Below are positions 17,144 through 25,327 of a stretch of DNA of 64,000 nt, one piece after another. Source of the DNA: Thermohalobaculum sp965263335 (GTDB lineage: Bacteria > Pseudomonadota > Alphaproteobacteria > Rhodobacterales > Rhodobacteraceae); contig CBDHHE010000001.1 of NCBI GenBank assembly GCA_965263335.1, positions 4,588,001 through 4,652,000 of the forward strand, in the 5' to 3' direction. The stretch's first letter is position 1; every line of letters starts with the position of its first letter. Position numbers and translations under genes: made by a program. The notes beneath the pieces were generated by a model. That model was given only the letters and a program-made list of their open reading frames with translations, ran no database searches and was not told the DNA's origin.

Positions 17144-19282
17144 ATGGGCCAGCAGGGCAGTCAGGACAAGGTGCGCCTCAGCCTCGAGTTCCCCGACCTT
17201 TATGCGCAGGAAAGCCGTCGCTTCGCGCTCTGGATCCCGGTTTTGCTTGGAGTCGGGATATGGATGTATTTCGAGCTGCGGGTCGAACCTGATCCTGCTT
17301 GGGCGCTGCTGCCTATCGGGCCGCTCGCGCTCGGCGTGATCGGGCGCAGGTGGTGGGGAGACTGGCGGGCCCGGGTGCTGTTGGGTCTGATGCTTCTGCC
17401 AGCCCTTGGGTTCTCTGTCGCCCTGCTCGCTGCCCGCGCAGCCGATGCACCCGTGATCCCCTACCCATTGGGCGAGACCGTGGAGGGGCGGGTTCTCGAG
17501 CGCTCGCGTTCGGCCTCGGGTGCGCCACGTATTTTGCTCGACGACGTAACCATCTACGGCGTCGAGCGGTCGCAGACCCCGATGCGGGTGCGCCTAACGG
17601 TGATCGACCGCGAGCTCGCTGACATGCCGCTGCCGGGCACACGTGTGCGCACCTATGCGACACTGTTGCCGCCCGGCGAACCGGTTGAGCCCGGTGGCTT
17701 CGACTTTCGCCGCCGCGCCTTCTTTGACCGTCTCGGCGGGACCGGCCTCGTGCGCGGCCACATCATTGAGCTTCCTGAGCAGTCGGGCCGCGGTCTGTTT
17801 GACCGGTTCCGGATCTTTGTGGCCGATGCGCGGGCGCGGCTTTCGGACGGGTTGCGAAGCGCCATGCCGGGACGGACCGGCGCCTTTGCTGCTGCGATCG
17901 TTGTCGGTGACCGCGCCGACATTCAGGAGGCAGATGCCGAAGCACTCAGGATCTCCAATCTCGCGCATCTTCTGGCGATTTCAGGCCTGCACATGGGGAT
18001 TCTGACGGGGCTCATCTTTGCGATCGTCCGGTTCGGCCTGGCGGCGGTTCCGGCGATTGCACTTCGATGGCCCACGAAGAAGCTCGCCGCGGTCGCGGCA
18101 ATTGCGGTGGGGCTCGCCTATCTCGCGCTCAGCGGGGCCACTGTCGCCACCCAGCGCGCGTTCGTGATGGTGGCCGTTGCGCTGACTGCCGTCCTGCTTG
18201 ATCGGCCTGCGATCACCCTCCGAGCGCTTGCGCTCGCGGCAACGATCATTCTGCTCCTGCGGCCGATCAGCCTGCTCGAGGCGGGATTTCAGATGAGCTT
18301 TGCCGCGACCGCCGCCCTCGTCAGCGGCTTTGATGCGCTGCGCCGCTGGCAGGCCGGACGAGAGCGGATCGACACCTCCAAGGGCCCGATTCTGCTGCGG
18401 TGTGCCCGGATCGTTGCACTCTATGTGGGCGGTCTGCTCGCCGCGAGCTTGCTGGCAGGGTTGGCCACGGCCCCGATTTCGGCGTTCCACTTCAACCGTA
18501 CGGCTCCCTACGGCCTCATCGCGAACCTTGCCGCGGTCCCGGCGATGGGAATGCTGATCGCCCCGATGGCGTGCATCGCTGCCGTCCTTGCGCCGTTCGG
18601 CATTGCGGGCCCTGCGCTCGCAGGGATGGGTGCGGGCATCGAGTGGGTCCTCACCGTTGCCCATGCGGTCGCCCGACTGCCCGGTGCCTCCGAGTACGTC
18701 GCTGCTGCTCCCGTTGCTGTGCTCGGTCTCTTCTGTGTCGGCGGATTGTGGCTGATGATCTGGCGCGGGCGGATGCGCTTTGCCGCTGTTCCGGTGCTGG
18801 GGCTTGCGCTTGCGCTCTGGATCGGCGCGCCGCCGCGACCTGAGTTGCTGATCGCACCCGGCGGCAAGCTGATCGGGTTTCTGGGGCCCGAGGGGCGTGC
18901 CCTCGACAAGGATCGGGCGCAAAGCTTTGCCGCGAAATCCTGGCTCAGGCGCGACGGCGATGGCGCTGAACAGGCGGAAGCGGCCTCCCGCATCGGCCTC
19001 GAGCACGGGCCCGGGTGGACGAGCGGCACGCTGGCCAATGGCTGGACGTTCGAGGCGCGATACGGTCGGAAAGTCGAGCCTGCTGATCTCGAGCAGCTGT
19101 GCAAACCTCGCGTGCTGCTGATCGCCCGGGACAGCGATGCGGTCGACGGACCTTGCTACTTTATGGGTGAGCGCGAGCTTCGGCGTGCCGGGGCAGTCGC
19201 AATCTGGTCAGACGGCGCTGATCTGCGCATCGTAAGCTCTCGCCCGAGGGGCAGGGGACGGCTGTGGCAACATCAACGCTGA
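17144..19282 (+). CDS. ComEC/Rec2 family competence protein
   Basis: Polytopic inner membrane protein of the DNA-uptake channel family. The ATG at 17144 gives about 712 residues; an upstream in-frame TTG at 17078 is possible. Early membrane helices are followed by an OB-fold-like DUF4131 region (LGETVEGRVLERSRS), then the Competence domain with the hallmark HLLAISGLHMGIL and many hydrophobic helices. The usual C-terminal metallo-beta-lactamase domain is not recognisable: the last 150 residues contain no HxHxDH motif. The protein could be a DNA translocator without its nuclease part. It is divergent from gltX and convergent with the next gene. Confidence 0.88.
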   Translation: MGQQGSQDKVRLSLEFPDLYAQESRRFALWIPVLLGVGIWMYFELRVEPDPAWALLPIGPLALGVIGRRWWGDWRARVLLGLMLLPALGFSVALLAARAADAPVIPYPLGETVEGRVLERSRSASGAPRILLDDVTIYGVERSQTPMRVRLTVIDRELADMPLPGTRVRTYATLLPPGEPVEPGGFDFRRRAFFDRLGGTGLVRGHIIELPEQSGRGLFDRFRIFVADARARLSDGLRSAMPGRTGAFAAAIVVGDRADIQEADAEALRISNLAHLLAISGLHMGILTGLIFAIVRFGLAAVPAIALRWPTKKLAAVAAIAVGLAYLALSGATVATQRAFVMVAVALTAVLLDRPAITLRALALAATIILLLRPISLLEAGFQMSFAATAALVSGFDALRRWQAGRERIDTSKGPILLRCARIVALYVGGLLAASLLAGLATAPISAFHFNRTAPYGLIANLAAVPAMGMLIAPMACIAAVLAPFGIAGPALAGMGAGIEWVLTVAHAVARLPGASEYVAAAPVAVLGLFCVGGLWLMIWRGRMRFAAVPVLGLALALWIGAPPRPELLIAPGGKLIGFLGPEGRALDKDRAQSFAAKSWLRRDGDGAEQAEAASRIGLEHGPGWTSGTLANGWTFEARYGRKVEPADLEQLCKPRVLLIARDSDAVDGPCYFMGERELRRAGAVAIWSDGADLRIVSSRPRGRGRLWQHQR

Positions 19283-19289
19283 GCGTTGA
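19273..19289. terminator. Hairpin between convergent genes
   Basis: TCAACGC-TGA-GCGTTGA is a perfect seven-base-pair inverted repeat that includes the comEC stop codon and lies just before the end of the convergent depolymerase-like gene. It could serve as a bidirectional terminator, but there is no T run on either side. Confidence 0.3.
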
Positions 19290-19297
19290 ACCTGCGC

Positions 19298-20134
19298 TCA
19301 GAAGCCTCCCTCGCGGGTCAGCATGGCCCACGCAAAGCGCAGAAAGTCCGAGCGGATCGCATGCCCGCCCGGGTGCGTGCAGAAAGCCATGATCTTGTCT
19401 TGGGAGTTCGTTGCCGTTTCGCAATCAAGCCCGGCGCCGCTCTCCGAGACAGGCGCGCCAAACTGGCCCGCCTCACGATGGCGCGCCAGTGTTCTCGGAA
19501 CGCTTCCCTGATGGGTTTTTTGAATTGGGCGGCCCTCGAGCGGGACGATGCGATCACTGAGCCCGTGGATGTGCACAAGGCTTTGCACGGAGGCCGGACA
19601 GGTCTCTGGCACCGGCGCCCAATGGGTCCCGGCAATCGGAATGTATCCTGCGAAGGTCTCACCACGATGGCACGCGAGATGCCATGTGATCATCCCGCCT
19701 GCGGAAAAGCCCGACATGACGATGCGCGTGCGATCGATGTTGTGCGTCTCGACCACGTCATCAATCAGCGCATCGAAGTAGGCGAGTTCGGTTTCTCCGG
19801 TGGCCTGCATGTTGTTGGGAACCCCTGGGATGTCCCAGTCGTCGCCCGCGGCATTGACCGCGATGAACGCGATACCGAGCTCATCCGTGAGTGCACGCAG
19901 CGCCTTGTTGCGCATGGTGCCCTGCGAGGACCCGCGATAGCCATGTGCGAAGATGAGCGCACCTACCGGCTCTCCGCCCGCGTTCGGCGGCAGCTGGATA
20001 CGGTAGTCCCGGTCGCCGATCGGGCAGTCGCTCTCTACGCCGCAGGCTGCGGCCGGGCCTGCCGGAGCGCTCGTCATCACCAACAGCCCACAGAAGAACC
20101 CAAGCGTTCTGAGAACGCGACCCCGGACTGGCAT
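19298..20134 (-). CDS. Secreted alpha/beta hydrolase, polyhydroxybutyrate depolymerase-like
   Basis: A 278-residue protein with a signal peptide (hydrophobic LGFFCGLLVMTSAPAGP, cleavage near AAACG). The hydrolase fold shows the oxyanion region ALIFAHGYRGSS, the nucleophile elbow GFSAGG and HIHGLSDRIVP preceding the acid. The layout matches the LpqC/PHB-depolymerase-like family (COG3509), which also includes feruloyl esterases. The substrate is an ester of unknown type, acted on in the periplasm or outside the cell. A Cys pair near the mature N-terminus may form a disulfide. The gene is convergent with comEC and upstream-adjacent to lexA on the same strand. Confidence 0.75.
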   Translation of the reverse strand: MPVRGRVLRTLGFFCGLLVMTSAPAGPAAACGVESDCPIGDRDYRIQLPPNAGGEPVGALIFAHGYRGSSQGTMRNKALRALTDELGIAFIAVNAAGDDWDIPGVPNNMQATGETELAYFDALIDDVVETHNIDRTRIVMSGFSAGGMITWHLACHRGETFAGYIPIAGTHWAPVPETCPASVQSLVHIHGLSDRIVPLEGRPIQKTHQGSVPRTLARHREAGQFGAPVSESGAGLDCETATNSQDKIMAFCTHPGGHAIRSDFLRFAWAMLTREGGF

Positions 20135-20165
20135 TCTTGCTCTCCGCAGAGACGGTCTCCGGAGA

Positions 20166-20891
20166 TCAGTAACTCCGGATAAGACCCACCATCTTTCCCT
20201 GGATCTTTACCTGATCGTTGTGGAAAAGCCGAGTCTCATATGCCGGATTGGCCGCCTCGAGCGCGATCGCCCCACCCTTGCGGCGCAGGCGTTTCAGCGT
20301 CGCCTCATGATCGTCGACGAGGGCCACGACGATGTCCCCATTGTCGGCCGTGGCCTGACGCTTGACGACGACGATATCCCCCTCGAAGATGCCCGCTTCG
20401 ATCATCGAGTCACCTTTGACCTCGAGCGCATAATGTTCCCCCGATGAGGAGAGCATCATCGAGGGCACGCCGACTCGCATGCCGGGATGTTCCATCGCCT
20501 CGATCGGAAGACCGGCCGCGATCCGGCCAACCAGCGGCACCGCCTCGGCATCCGCGTTCTCGACCACTGCCTGGCCGCCAAGCGCGCTCATCGTGTCCTT
20601 GAACCGGTCTTCTTTGGAAAGATCGCCTTCAATGACCGATGGTGTGAAACCAGTCGGCTTGGGCGCCGCTTCCATGTTCTCCGGCAACCGGATCACCTCG
20701 ATCGCCCGTGCGCGATGCGCAAGCCGCCGGATGAACCCGCGTTCCTCCAATGCCGTGATCAGCCTGTGAATGCCGGATTTAGACCGTAAATCAAGCGCCT
20801 CCTTCATTTCGTCAAAGGAAGGCGATACGCCGTCACGCTGCACTCTACCATGGATGAACAACAGCAGATCGTATTGCTTCTTTGTCAGCAT
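20166..20891 (-). CDS. lexA: LexA repressor
   Basis: SOS repressor, 241 residues. The N-terminal winged helix begins MLTKKQYDLLLFIHGR and contains SPSFDEMKEALDLRSKSG. The autocleavage site Ala126-Gly127 (RIAAGLPIE) lies 35 residues before catalytic Ser162 (VKGDSMIEAG), and Lys200 (ATLKRL) completes the dyad, the same spacing as in E. coli LexA. It is about 40 residues longer than the E. coli protein because of a longer linker, usual in Alphaproteobacteria. The promoter carries a LexA operator across its -10 element, so the gene should be autoregulated. Confidence 0.97.
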   Translation of the reverse strand: MLTKKQYDLLLFIHGRVQRDGVSPSFDEMKEALDLRSKSGIHRLITALEERGFIRRLAHRARAIEVIRLPENMEAAPKPTGFTPSVIEGDLSKEDRFKDTMSALGGQAVVENADAEAVPLVGRIAAGLPIEAMEHPGMRVGVPSMMLSSSGEHYALEVKGDSMIEAGIFEGDIVVVKRQATADNGDIVVALVDDHEATLKRLRRKGGAIALEAANPAYETRLFHNDQVKIQGKMVGLIRSY

Positions 20892-20924
20892 CGAAGGACC
20901 CCACAGCTGGCGATTAGCTGGCCT

Positions 20925-20953
20925 GTTCTACAAGTGTTCTTGGTTTGTGTCAA
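20925..20953 (-). promoter_or_regulatory. lexA promoter with overlapping LexA operator (GTTC-N7-GTTC)
   Basis: Read on the minus strand, TTGACA (20948-20953) is a perfect -35 element, followed after 17 bases by TAGAAC (20925-20930) as -10. The direct repeat GTTC-N7-GTTC occupies 20925-20939 (GAAC-N7-GAAC on the minus strand), matching the LexA box known from Rhodobacter and other Alphaproteobacteria and covering the -10. LexA bound here would block polymerase, and its own gene starts 34 bases downstream. The promoter calls are from inspection only; the operator match is exact. Confidence 0.85.
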
Positions 20954-20980
20954 CCGAGCAAGATCAGGGCGAGTTTTCGC

Positions 20981-22171
20981 CTATTTGTCGAGTAATATGC
21001 ACTCTACAACCGTACTGATAGGTGCCGGTGGTGCATTCGGGTCACGGATCACCAACGCGTTCGCTTTCGAGAGGACGCCCAGAAGCGAAGAGTCCTGATT
21101 TTCGAAGACCGAGCAGACGAGCCCGTCCGGACCGGGATCGACCCGCGCGCGCATGTAGTGCTCTCGACCTCCATTTGCGCCCAGGTCGTGGGTCAGTCGG
21201 GCGGTCTGGCGCATTCGAGGGCGCGCCTCCAGTCCCATGATCGCCTCGATGGCGGGACGCAGGAAAATCTCTCCGCAGACCATCGCCGACACGGGGTTGC
21301 CCGGCAGGCCCAGCATCAGCGTGTCGTCTATTCTGCCGGACATCAGCGGTTTGCCCGGCCGCATCGCGATCCGATGAAAGTCGAGCGAGAGTCCTGCGTC
21401 TCCGAGCACACTGGCAACAAGGTCGTGATCACCGACCGAAGCGCCGCCAAGGGTCACGATCACATCGGAGCCTCGCGCGGCTCCGAGCGCGTTGAGCAGG
21501 CTCTCAGGCGTGTCTGCAGCGATCGGGCACAACCGGGGCTCTGCGCCAATCGCGGTGAGCATTGCCGCCAATCCGAAATTGTTGGACGTCACGATCTGAT
21601 CGGGACCGGGTTCGTTGCCCGGCATCACCAGTTCATCGCCGGTCGGGATGAGCGCGATCACTGGCCGTCGGCTCACGGTGATCTGCGGTACGTTCATCGC
21701 GGCAATCAATGCGATATCACGCGCTGTGAGAAGCCTGGGCGACGACAGGTGTTCGCCCGCTGAAAAATCACCTCCGGCCGGGCGAATGAACTCCCCAGCC
21801 CGGGGCGCCTCGAGCACCGTGACCCTGTCGTCGCGGCGCTCTGCGTTCTCCTGTATCAGGATTGCGTCAGTCCCGCTGGGCAGGGGGGCGCCGGTGAAGA
21901 TGCGCACGCAGGTGCGCTCGGCAACGGGCTCGTGAAATCGCCGACCGGCTGCGGCTTCTCCGATCAGTGCGAGTTGAGCGCCCACCTGCGCGTCGGTCAG
22001 GCGGACCGCGTAACCGTCCATCGCGGTCGTGTCGAACGGAGGCTGCGTCCTCGCCGCCTCGACATCTTCGCGCAGCACCCGTCCCGCTCCTTCGGCCAGC
22101 GAGACCTGTTCGGTCCCCACGGGCTGGACGAGCTTGAAGAGCCTGTCGAGGGCCTCGGCAACCGAAAGCAT
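20981..22171 (-). CDS. moeA: Molybdopterin molybdotransferase
   Basis: Inserts molybdate into adenylylated molybdopterin, the last general step of Mo-cofactor synthesis. The ATG at 22171, sharing one base with the moaC stop, gives 396 residues. Signatures: PPFDTTAMDGYAV near the N-terminus, RIFTGAPLPSGTDAI, then VIALIPTGDELV and TLGGASVGDHDLV of the MoCF-binding domain, and LMLGLPGNPVSAMVC. Longer upstream starts would overlap moaC and are not conserved. It is the last gene of the trpGDC-moaCA unit. Confidence 0.96.
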   Translation of the reverse strand: MLSVAEALDRLFKLVQPVGTEQVSLAEGAGRVLREDVEAARTQPPFDTTAMDGYAVRLTDAQVGAQLALIGEAAAGRRFHEPVAERTCVRIFTGAPLPSGTDAILIQENAERRDDRVTVLEAPRAGEFIRPAGGDFSAGEHLSSPRLLTARDIALIAAMNVPQITVSRRPVIALIPTGDELVMPGNEPGPDQIVTSNNFGLAAMLTAIGAEPRLCPIAADTPESLLNALGAARGSDVIVTLGGASVGDHDLVASVLGDAGLSLDFHRIAMRPGKPLMSGRIDDTLMLGLPGNPVSAMVCGEIFLRPAIEAIMGLEARPRMRQTARLTHDLGANGGREHYMRARVDPGPDGLVCSVFENQDSSLLGVLSKANALVIRDPNAPPAPISTVVECILLDK

Positions 22172-22644
22172 CACTCGGCCCGGTAAGCGCCAGACTTGCC
22201 GCCATCCTTGTGCGTCAGCCGAATGTCTGTGAGCTGCATTGCCCTGTCGACGGCCTTGCACATGTCGTAGACGGTCAGGGCGGCGGTCGAAACGGCGGTG
22301 AGCGCTTCCATCTCCACGCCGGTCTGGCCTGTTGTGCGCACGGTGGCTTCGATCTCGACGCGGTCGGGCGCGATGGCGCTCAGTTCGACCGCGACCTTTG
22401 ATAAAGCAAGGGGATGACACAGCGGGATGAGCTCGGACGTGCGCTTCGCAGCCATGATCCCGGCAAGCTGCGCGACGGCCAGCACATCCCCCTTCTTGGC
22501 GCGGTTCTCGATGATCATCGAAAGCGTCTCGGGCGCCATCACGACCGCGCCCCGTGCGGTGGCCGTGCGCTGGGTCACGGGCTTGTCACCGACATCGACC
22601 ATGACCGCGTTGCCGTCGCCGTCGAAGTGGGTCAGGCCGCTCAT
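22171..22644 (-). CDS. moaC: Cyclic pyranopterin monophosphate synthase
   Basis: Forms cyclic pyranopterin monophosphate early in Mo-cofactor synthesis, acting with MoaA. The 157-residue protein has the family hallmarks LTHFDGDGNAVMVDVGDK, LIPLCHPLAL and the MEALTAVSTAALTVYDMCKA stretch, which includes the active-site Asp and Lys. Its ATG overlaps the trpC stop (ATGA) and its stop overlaps the moeA start. The trpC-moaC-moeA coupling is common in Rhodobacterales. Confidence 0.97.
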   Translation of the reverse strand: MSGLTHFDGDGNAVMVDVGDKPVTQRTATARGAVVMAPETLSMIIENRAKKGDVLAVAQLAGIMAAKRTSELIPLCHPLALSKVAVELSAIAPDRVEIEATVRTTGQTGVEMEALTAVSTAALTVYDMCKAVDRAMQLTDIRLTHKDGGKSGAYRAE

Positions 22645-23450
22645 TCCGCGGCAACCGGCACCGGGTCGGCGAGGAGCGTGCGCGTCGCAGCCGTCACATC
22701 GTCGGCCCGCATCAGGCTTTCGCCGATCAAGAAGCTGCGCGCCCCCGCTGCTGCCAGACGCGCCAGATCTGCGGGCCGGAACAAGCCGCTTTCCGCCACA
22801 AGAAGCCGGTCTTCCGGGACATGCGGTGCCAGGGCTTCGGTGGTCGCGAGCGATACCTCGAAGGTCTTCAGATTGCGGTTGTTGATCCCGAGCAGGGGCG
22901 AGGCAAGTCCGAGCGCACGATCGAGCTCCGCCCGGTCGTGGACCTCCACCAGCACATCCATTCCCCAGGAAAACGCTGCTTGTTCAAGCTCTTGCGCCTG
23001 CTGATCCGACACGCTGGCAAGGATCACGAGGATGCAGTCGGCGCCTAGCGCCCGCGCCTCCGCCACCTGATAGGTGTCGTAGAGGAAGTCCTTGCGCAGC
23101 ACCGGCAACCCGGAGGAGGCACGGGCCTCGGTCAGGTAGCTGTCCGCGCCCTGAAAGCTCGGCCCATCCGTCAGCACCGAGAGGCAACTGGCACCACCGG
23201 CCGCATACGCGCGCGCCAGTTCGGGCGGATTGAAATCTTCACGGATCAGCCCCTTCGAGGGGCTTGCCTTCTTGATCTCGGCGATCAGCCCGTAGCCTGT
23301 CGCCTGCGCGCGTTGCAATGCCGCCCCGAATGGCCGAACGTCGGGCGCGGACCGGGCTGCAGCCTCGATTTCGGCGATCGGTCGCGCCGCCTTGCGCGCC
23401 GCAACTTCCTCGAGCTTGTAGGCTTTGATCCGATCGAGCACGTTGGTCAT
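22641..23450 (-). CDS. trpC: Indole-3-glycerol phosphate synthase
   Basis: Ring-closing decarboxylation of CdRP to indole-3-glycerol phosphate in tryptophan synthesis. The ATG at 23450 gives 269 residues, the normal length for the monofunctional enzyme. Signatures: LIAEIKKASPSKGLIREDF (phosphate-binding Lys-Ser-Pro-Ser), LPVLRKDFLYD with the catalytic Lys, LLGINNRNLKTFEV and VAESGL. The fused PRAI domain found in E. coli TrpC is absent. A gap of 127 bases without a visible gene separates it from trpD. Confidence 0.97.
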   Translation of the reverse strand: MTNVLDRIKAYKLEEVAARKAARPIAEIEAAARSAPDVRPFGAALQRAQATGYGLIAEIKKASPSKGLIREDFNPPELARAYAAGGASCLSVLTDGPSFQGADSYLTEARASSGLPVLRKDFLYDTYQVAEARALGADCILVILASVSDQQAQELEQAAFSWGMDVLVEVHDRAELDRALGLASPLLGINNRNLKTFEVSLATTEALAPHVPEDRLLVAESGLFRPADLARLAAAGARSFLIGESLMRADDVTAATRTLLADPVPVAAE

Positions 23451-23577
23451 GGTTCGCTGATTACCCCGGCCACGAGCGGGATTCCAGTCGTATTCCGCGC
23501 GTATGTTCTCCATGCACAGGCGATGCACGGAGCGTATTCAAACGGATTTGCTCGGGATTGGACACCGCGTGCCAGCG

Positions 23578-24591
23578 TCAGCGGGACGTGGCTGCCGCGA
23601 GCGCCCGGACCTTGCCCCAGGCGGCCCCGCTGTCGATGCTTTCCGCCGCCTTCGCCACGCCGCCGGGGAGGTTCTCTGCACGCCCGACCACCATCAACGC
23701 CGCCGCCGCGTTCAGGAGAACCGCATCCCTGTAGGCGTTCTGCGCACCGTCGAGCAACCCGCGGAGCGCATTCGCATTGGCCTCAGGCGTGCCGCCCAGG
23801 ATGGAGTCGAACGGATGCACCGGCAGACCCGCCTGCTCGGGATGCAGCTCGTGTTCGGTGATCGCTCCCTCACACATCGAGACCAGCTTCGTCGGCCCGC
23901 AGATCGAAACCTCATCGGTTCCGTCAGCGCCATGGACCAGCCAGGCGGTCTTCGATCCGAGGGTGGCAAGTGTTTCGGCCATCGGCCGCAGCAAGTCGGC
24001 GGAGAAAGCCCCGGTGAGCTGATGCTTCACGCCCGCCGGATTTGTCAGCGGGCCGAGGATGTTGAAGACGGTGCGCGTGCCGAGCTCGACGCGCGCCGGA
24101 CCCACGTGGCGCATGGCGGCATGGTGCATCGGGGCCATCATGAAACACATGCCGGTTTCGTCCAGCGCCCGCTGGGCGATCTCGGGGCCGACCATCACCT
24201 CGATGCCCAGCTGTCCCAGCGCGTCCGCCGCACCGGAGCGCGAGGACAGCGCCCGGTTCCCGTGCTTTGCGATCGGCACGCCGCAGCCTGCGACCACGAA
24301 CGCGGTTGCCGTCGAAATGTTGAGCGTGCCCTTGCCGTCGCCGCCCGTGCCGACGATGTCCATCGCACCTTCCGGTGCGTTTACTGCCGCCGCCTTGGCC
24401 CGCATCACCGAGGTGGCGCCGGCGATCTCGTCCACGGTCTCGCCGCGCACGGCGAGCGTCATCAGGAAGCCGCCGATCTGAGCGGGCGTCGCCTCGCCCG
24501 ACATGATCGTCTCGAAGGCGGCCTCGGCCTCGGCACGGCCCAGCGGTGCCCGTGCGGCCTTGCCGATCAGCGCCTTCAGGCTGTCGCTCAC
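23578..24591 (-). CDS. trpD: Anthranilate phosphoribosyltransferase
   Basis: Transfers phosphoribose from PRPP to anthranilate. The GTG at 24591 overlaps the trpG stop (GTGA) and yields 337 residues, the normal size for a stand-alone TrpD. Key motifs: DIVGTGGDGKGTLNISTATA, the PRPP/metal loop, and KHGNRALSSRSGAADAL. Longer in-frame starts lie inside trpG and give a non-conserved Arg-rich extension. It is cotranscribed with trpG. Confidence 0.97.
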   Translation of the reverse strand: MSDSLKALIGKAARAPLGRAEAEAAFETIMSGEATPAQIGGFLMTLAVRGETVDEIAGATSVMRAKAAAVNAPEGAMDIVGTGGDGKGTLNISTATAFVVAGCGVPIAKHGNRALSSRSGAADALGQLGIEVMVGPEIAQRALDETGMCFMMAPMHHAAMRHVGPARVELGTRTVFNILGPLTNPAGVKHQLTGAFSADLLRPMAETLATLGSKTAWLVHGADGTDEVSICGPTKLVSMCEGAITEHELHPEQAGLPVHPFDSILGGTPEANANALRGLLDGAQNAYRDAVLLNAAAALMVVGRAENLPGGVAKAAESIDSGAAWGKVRALAAATSR

Positions 24592-25175
24592 GCCGGCACC
24601 GCGCGTGTGTTCGCAACGTCGACGAAGTTCTGAAGCAGCGCGTGTCCGTGCTCGGTGCGGATCGATTCCGGGTGGAACTGCACGCCGTGAACGGGACGGC
24701 TGCGGTGTGACACGCCCATGATCACACCGGACTGAGAGCGCGCGGTCACCTTGAGACAATCGGGGACCGTCTCGGGTTCGATGACGAGCGAGTGATAGCG
24801 CGTGACCGAAAAGCCCTGCGGCAGCCCCGCGAACACACCTTCGCCTTCATGGGTCACCGAGGACAGCTTTCCGTGCAGCACTTCGTGGCACCGATCCACG
24901 CGCCCGCCGAATGCCTCGCCGATCGCCTGATGGCCCAGGCAGACGCCGAGTATGGGCAAATCCTCCGGCGCTCTGCGGATCAGATCGACGCAGATGCCCG
25001 CTTGCGAGGGGTGGCACGGGCCCGGAGACAAAACAATTGCGTTGGCCTGGGTTGAAAACGCCTCCTCAACGGTCAACTCATTGTTGCGCACGACTGTTGC
25101 TTCAACGCCAAGTTCGCCTAAAAAATGCACGAGGTTGTAGGTAAAACTGTCGTAATTATCGATCAGTAGAAACAT
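24588..25175 (-). CDS. trpG: Anthranilate synthase component II (glutamine amidotransferase)
   Basis: Provides ammonia from glutamine to TrpE. The 195-residue class I amidotransferase shows LIDNYDSFTYNLVHFLGE at the N-terminus, LSPGPCHPSQAG, the nucleophile Cys in ILGVCLGHQAIGEAFGG, and the catalytic His/Glu in VQFHPES. It heads the trpG-trpD-trpC-moaC-moeA unit. Its partner trpE lies about 1.4 kb away on the same strand, with an oppositely oriented gene between. Confidence 0.97.
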   Translation of the reverse strand: MFLLIDNYDSFTYNLVHFLGELGVEATVVRNNELTVEEAFSTQANAIVLSPGPCHPSQAGICVDLIRRAPEDLPILGVCLGHQAIGEAFGGRVDRCHEVLHGKLSSVTHEGEGVFAGLPQGFSVTRYHSLVIEPETVPDCLKVTARSQSGVIMGVSHRSRPVHGVQFHPESIRTEHGHALLQNFVDVANTRAVPA

Positions 25176-25214
25176 TTCTGCTGTCCCAGCCCCGACTCTC
25201 GCATGCTTTCGCGC

Positions 25215-25244
25215 TTGGCGCGCGCCGCGTCATGGCAGTATAGA
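25215..25244 (+). promoter_or_regulatory. Candidate sigma70-type promoter for the deacetylase-family gene
   Basis: TTGGCG (25215-25220), an 18-base spacer and TATAGA (25239-25244) lie about 84 bases before the ATG at 25328, in the gap upstream of the divergent trpG. This is a pattern match only; no transcription start is known. Confidence 0.4.
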
Positions 25245-25327
25245 TGCGACGAGACAGAAGCTGGCGTCAAGCGGCAGAAACGGACCCGTCGGAGAGGCAG
25301 CCACGGGGAGCCCGAAAGGACAGGCGG

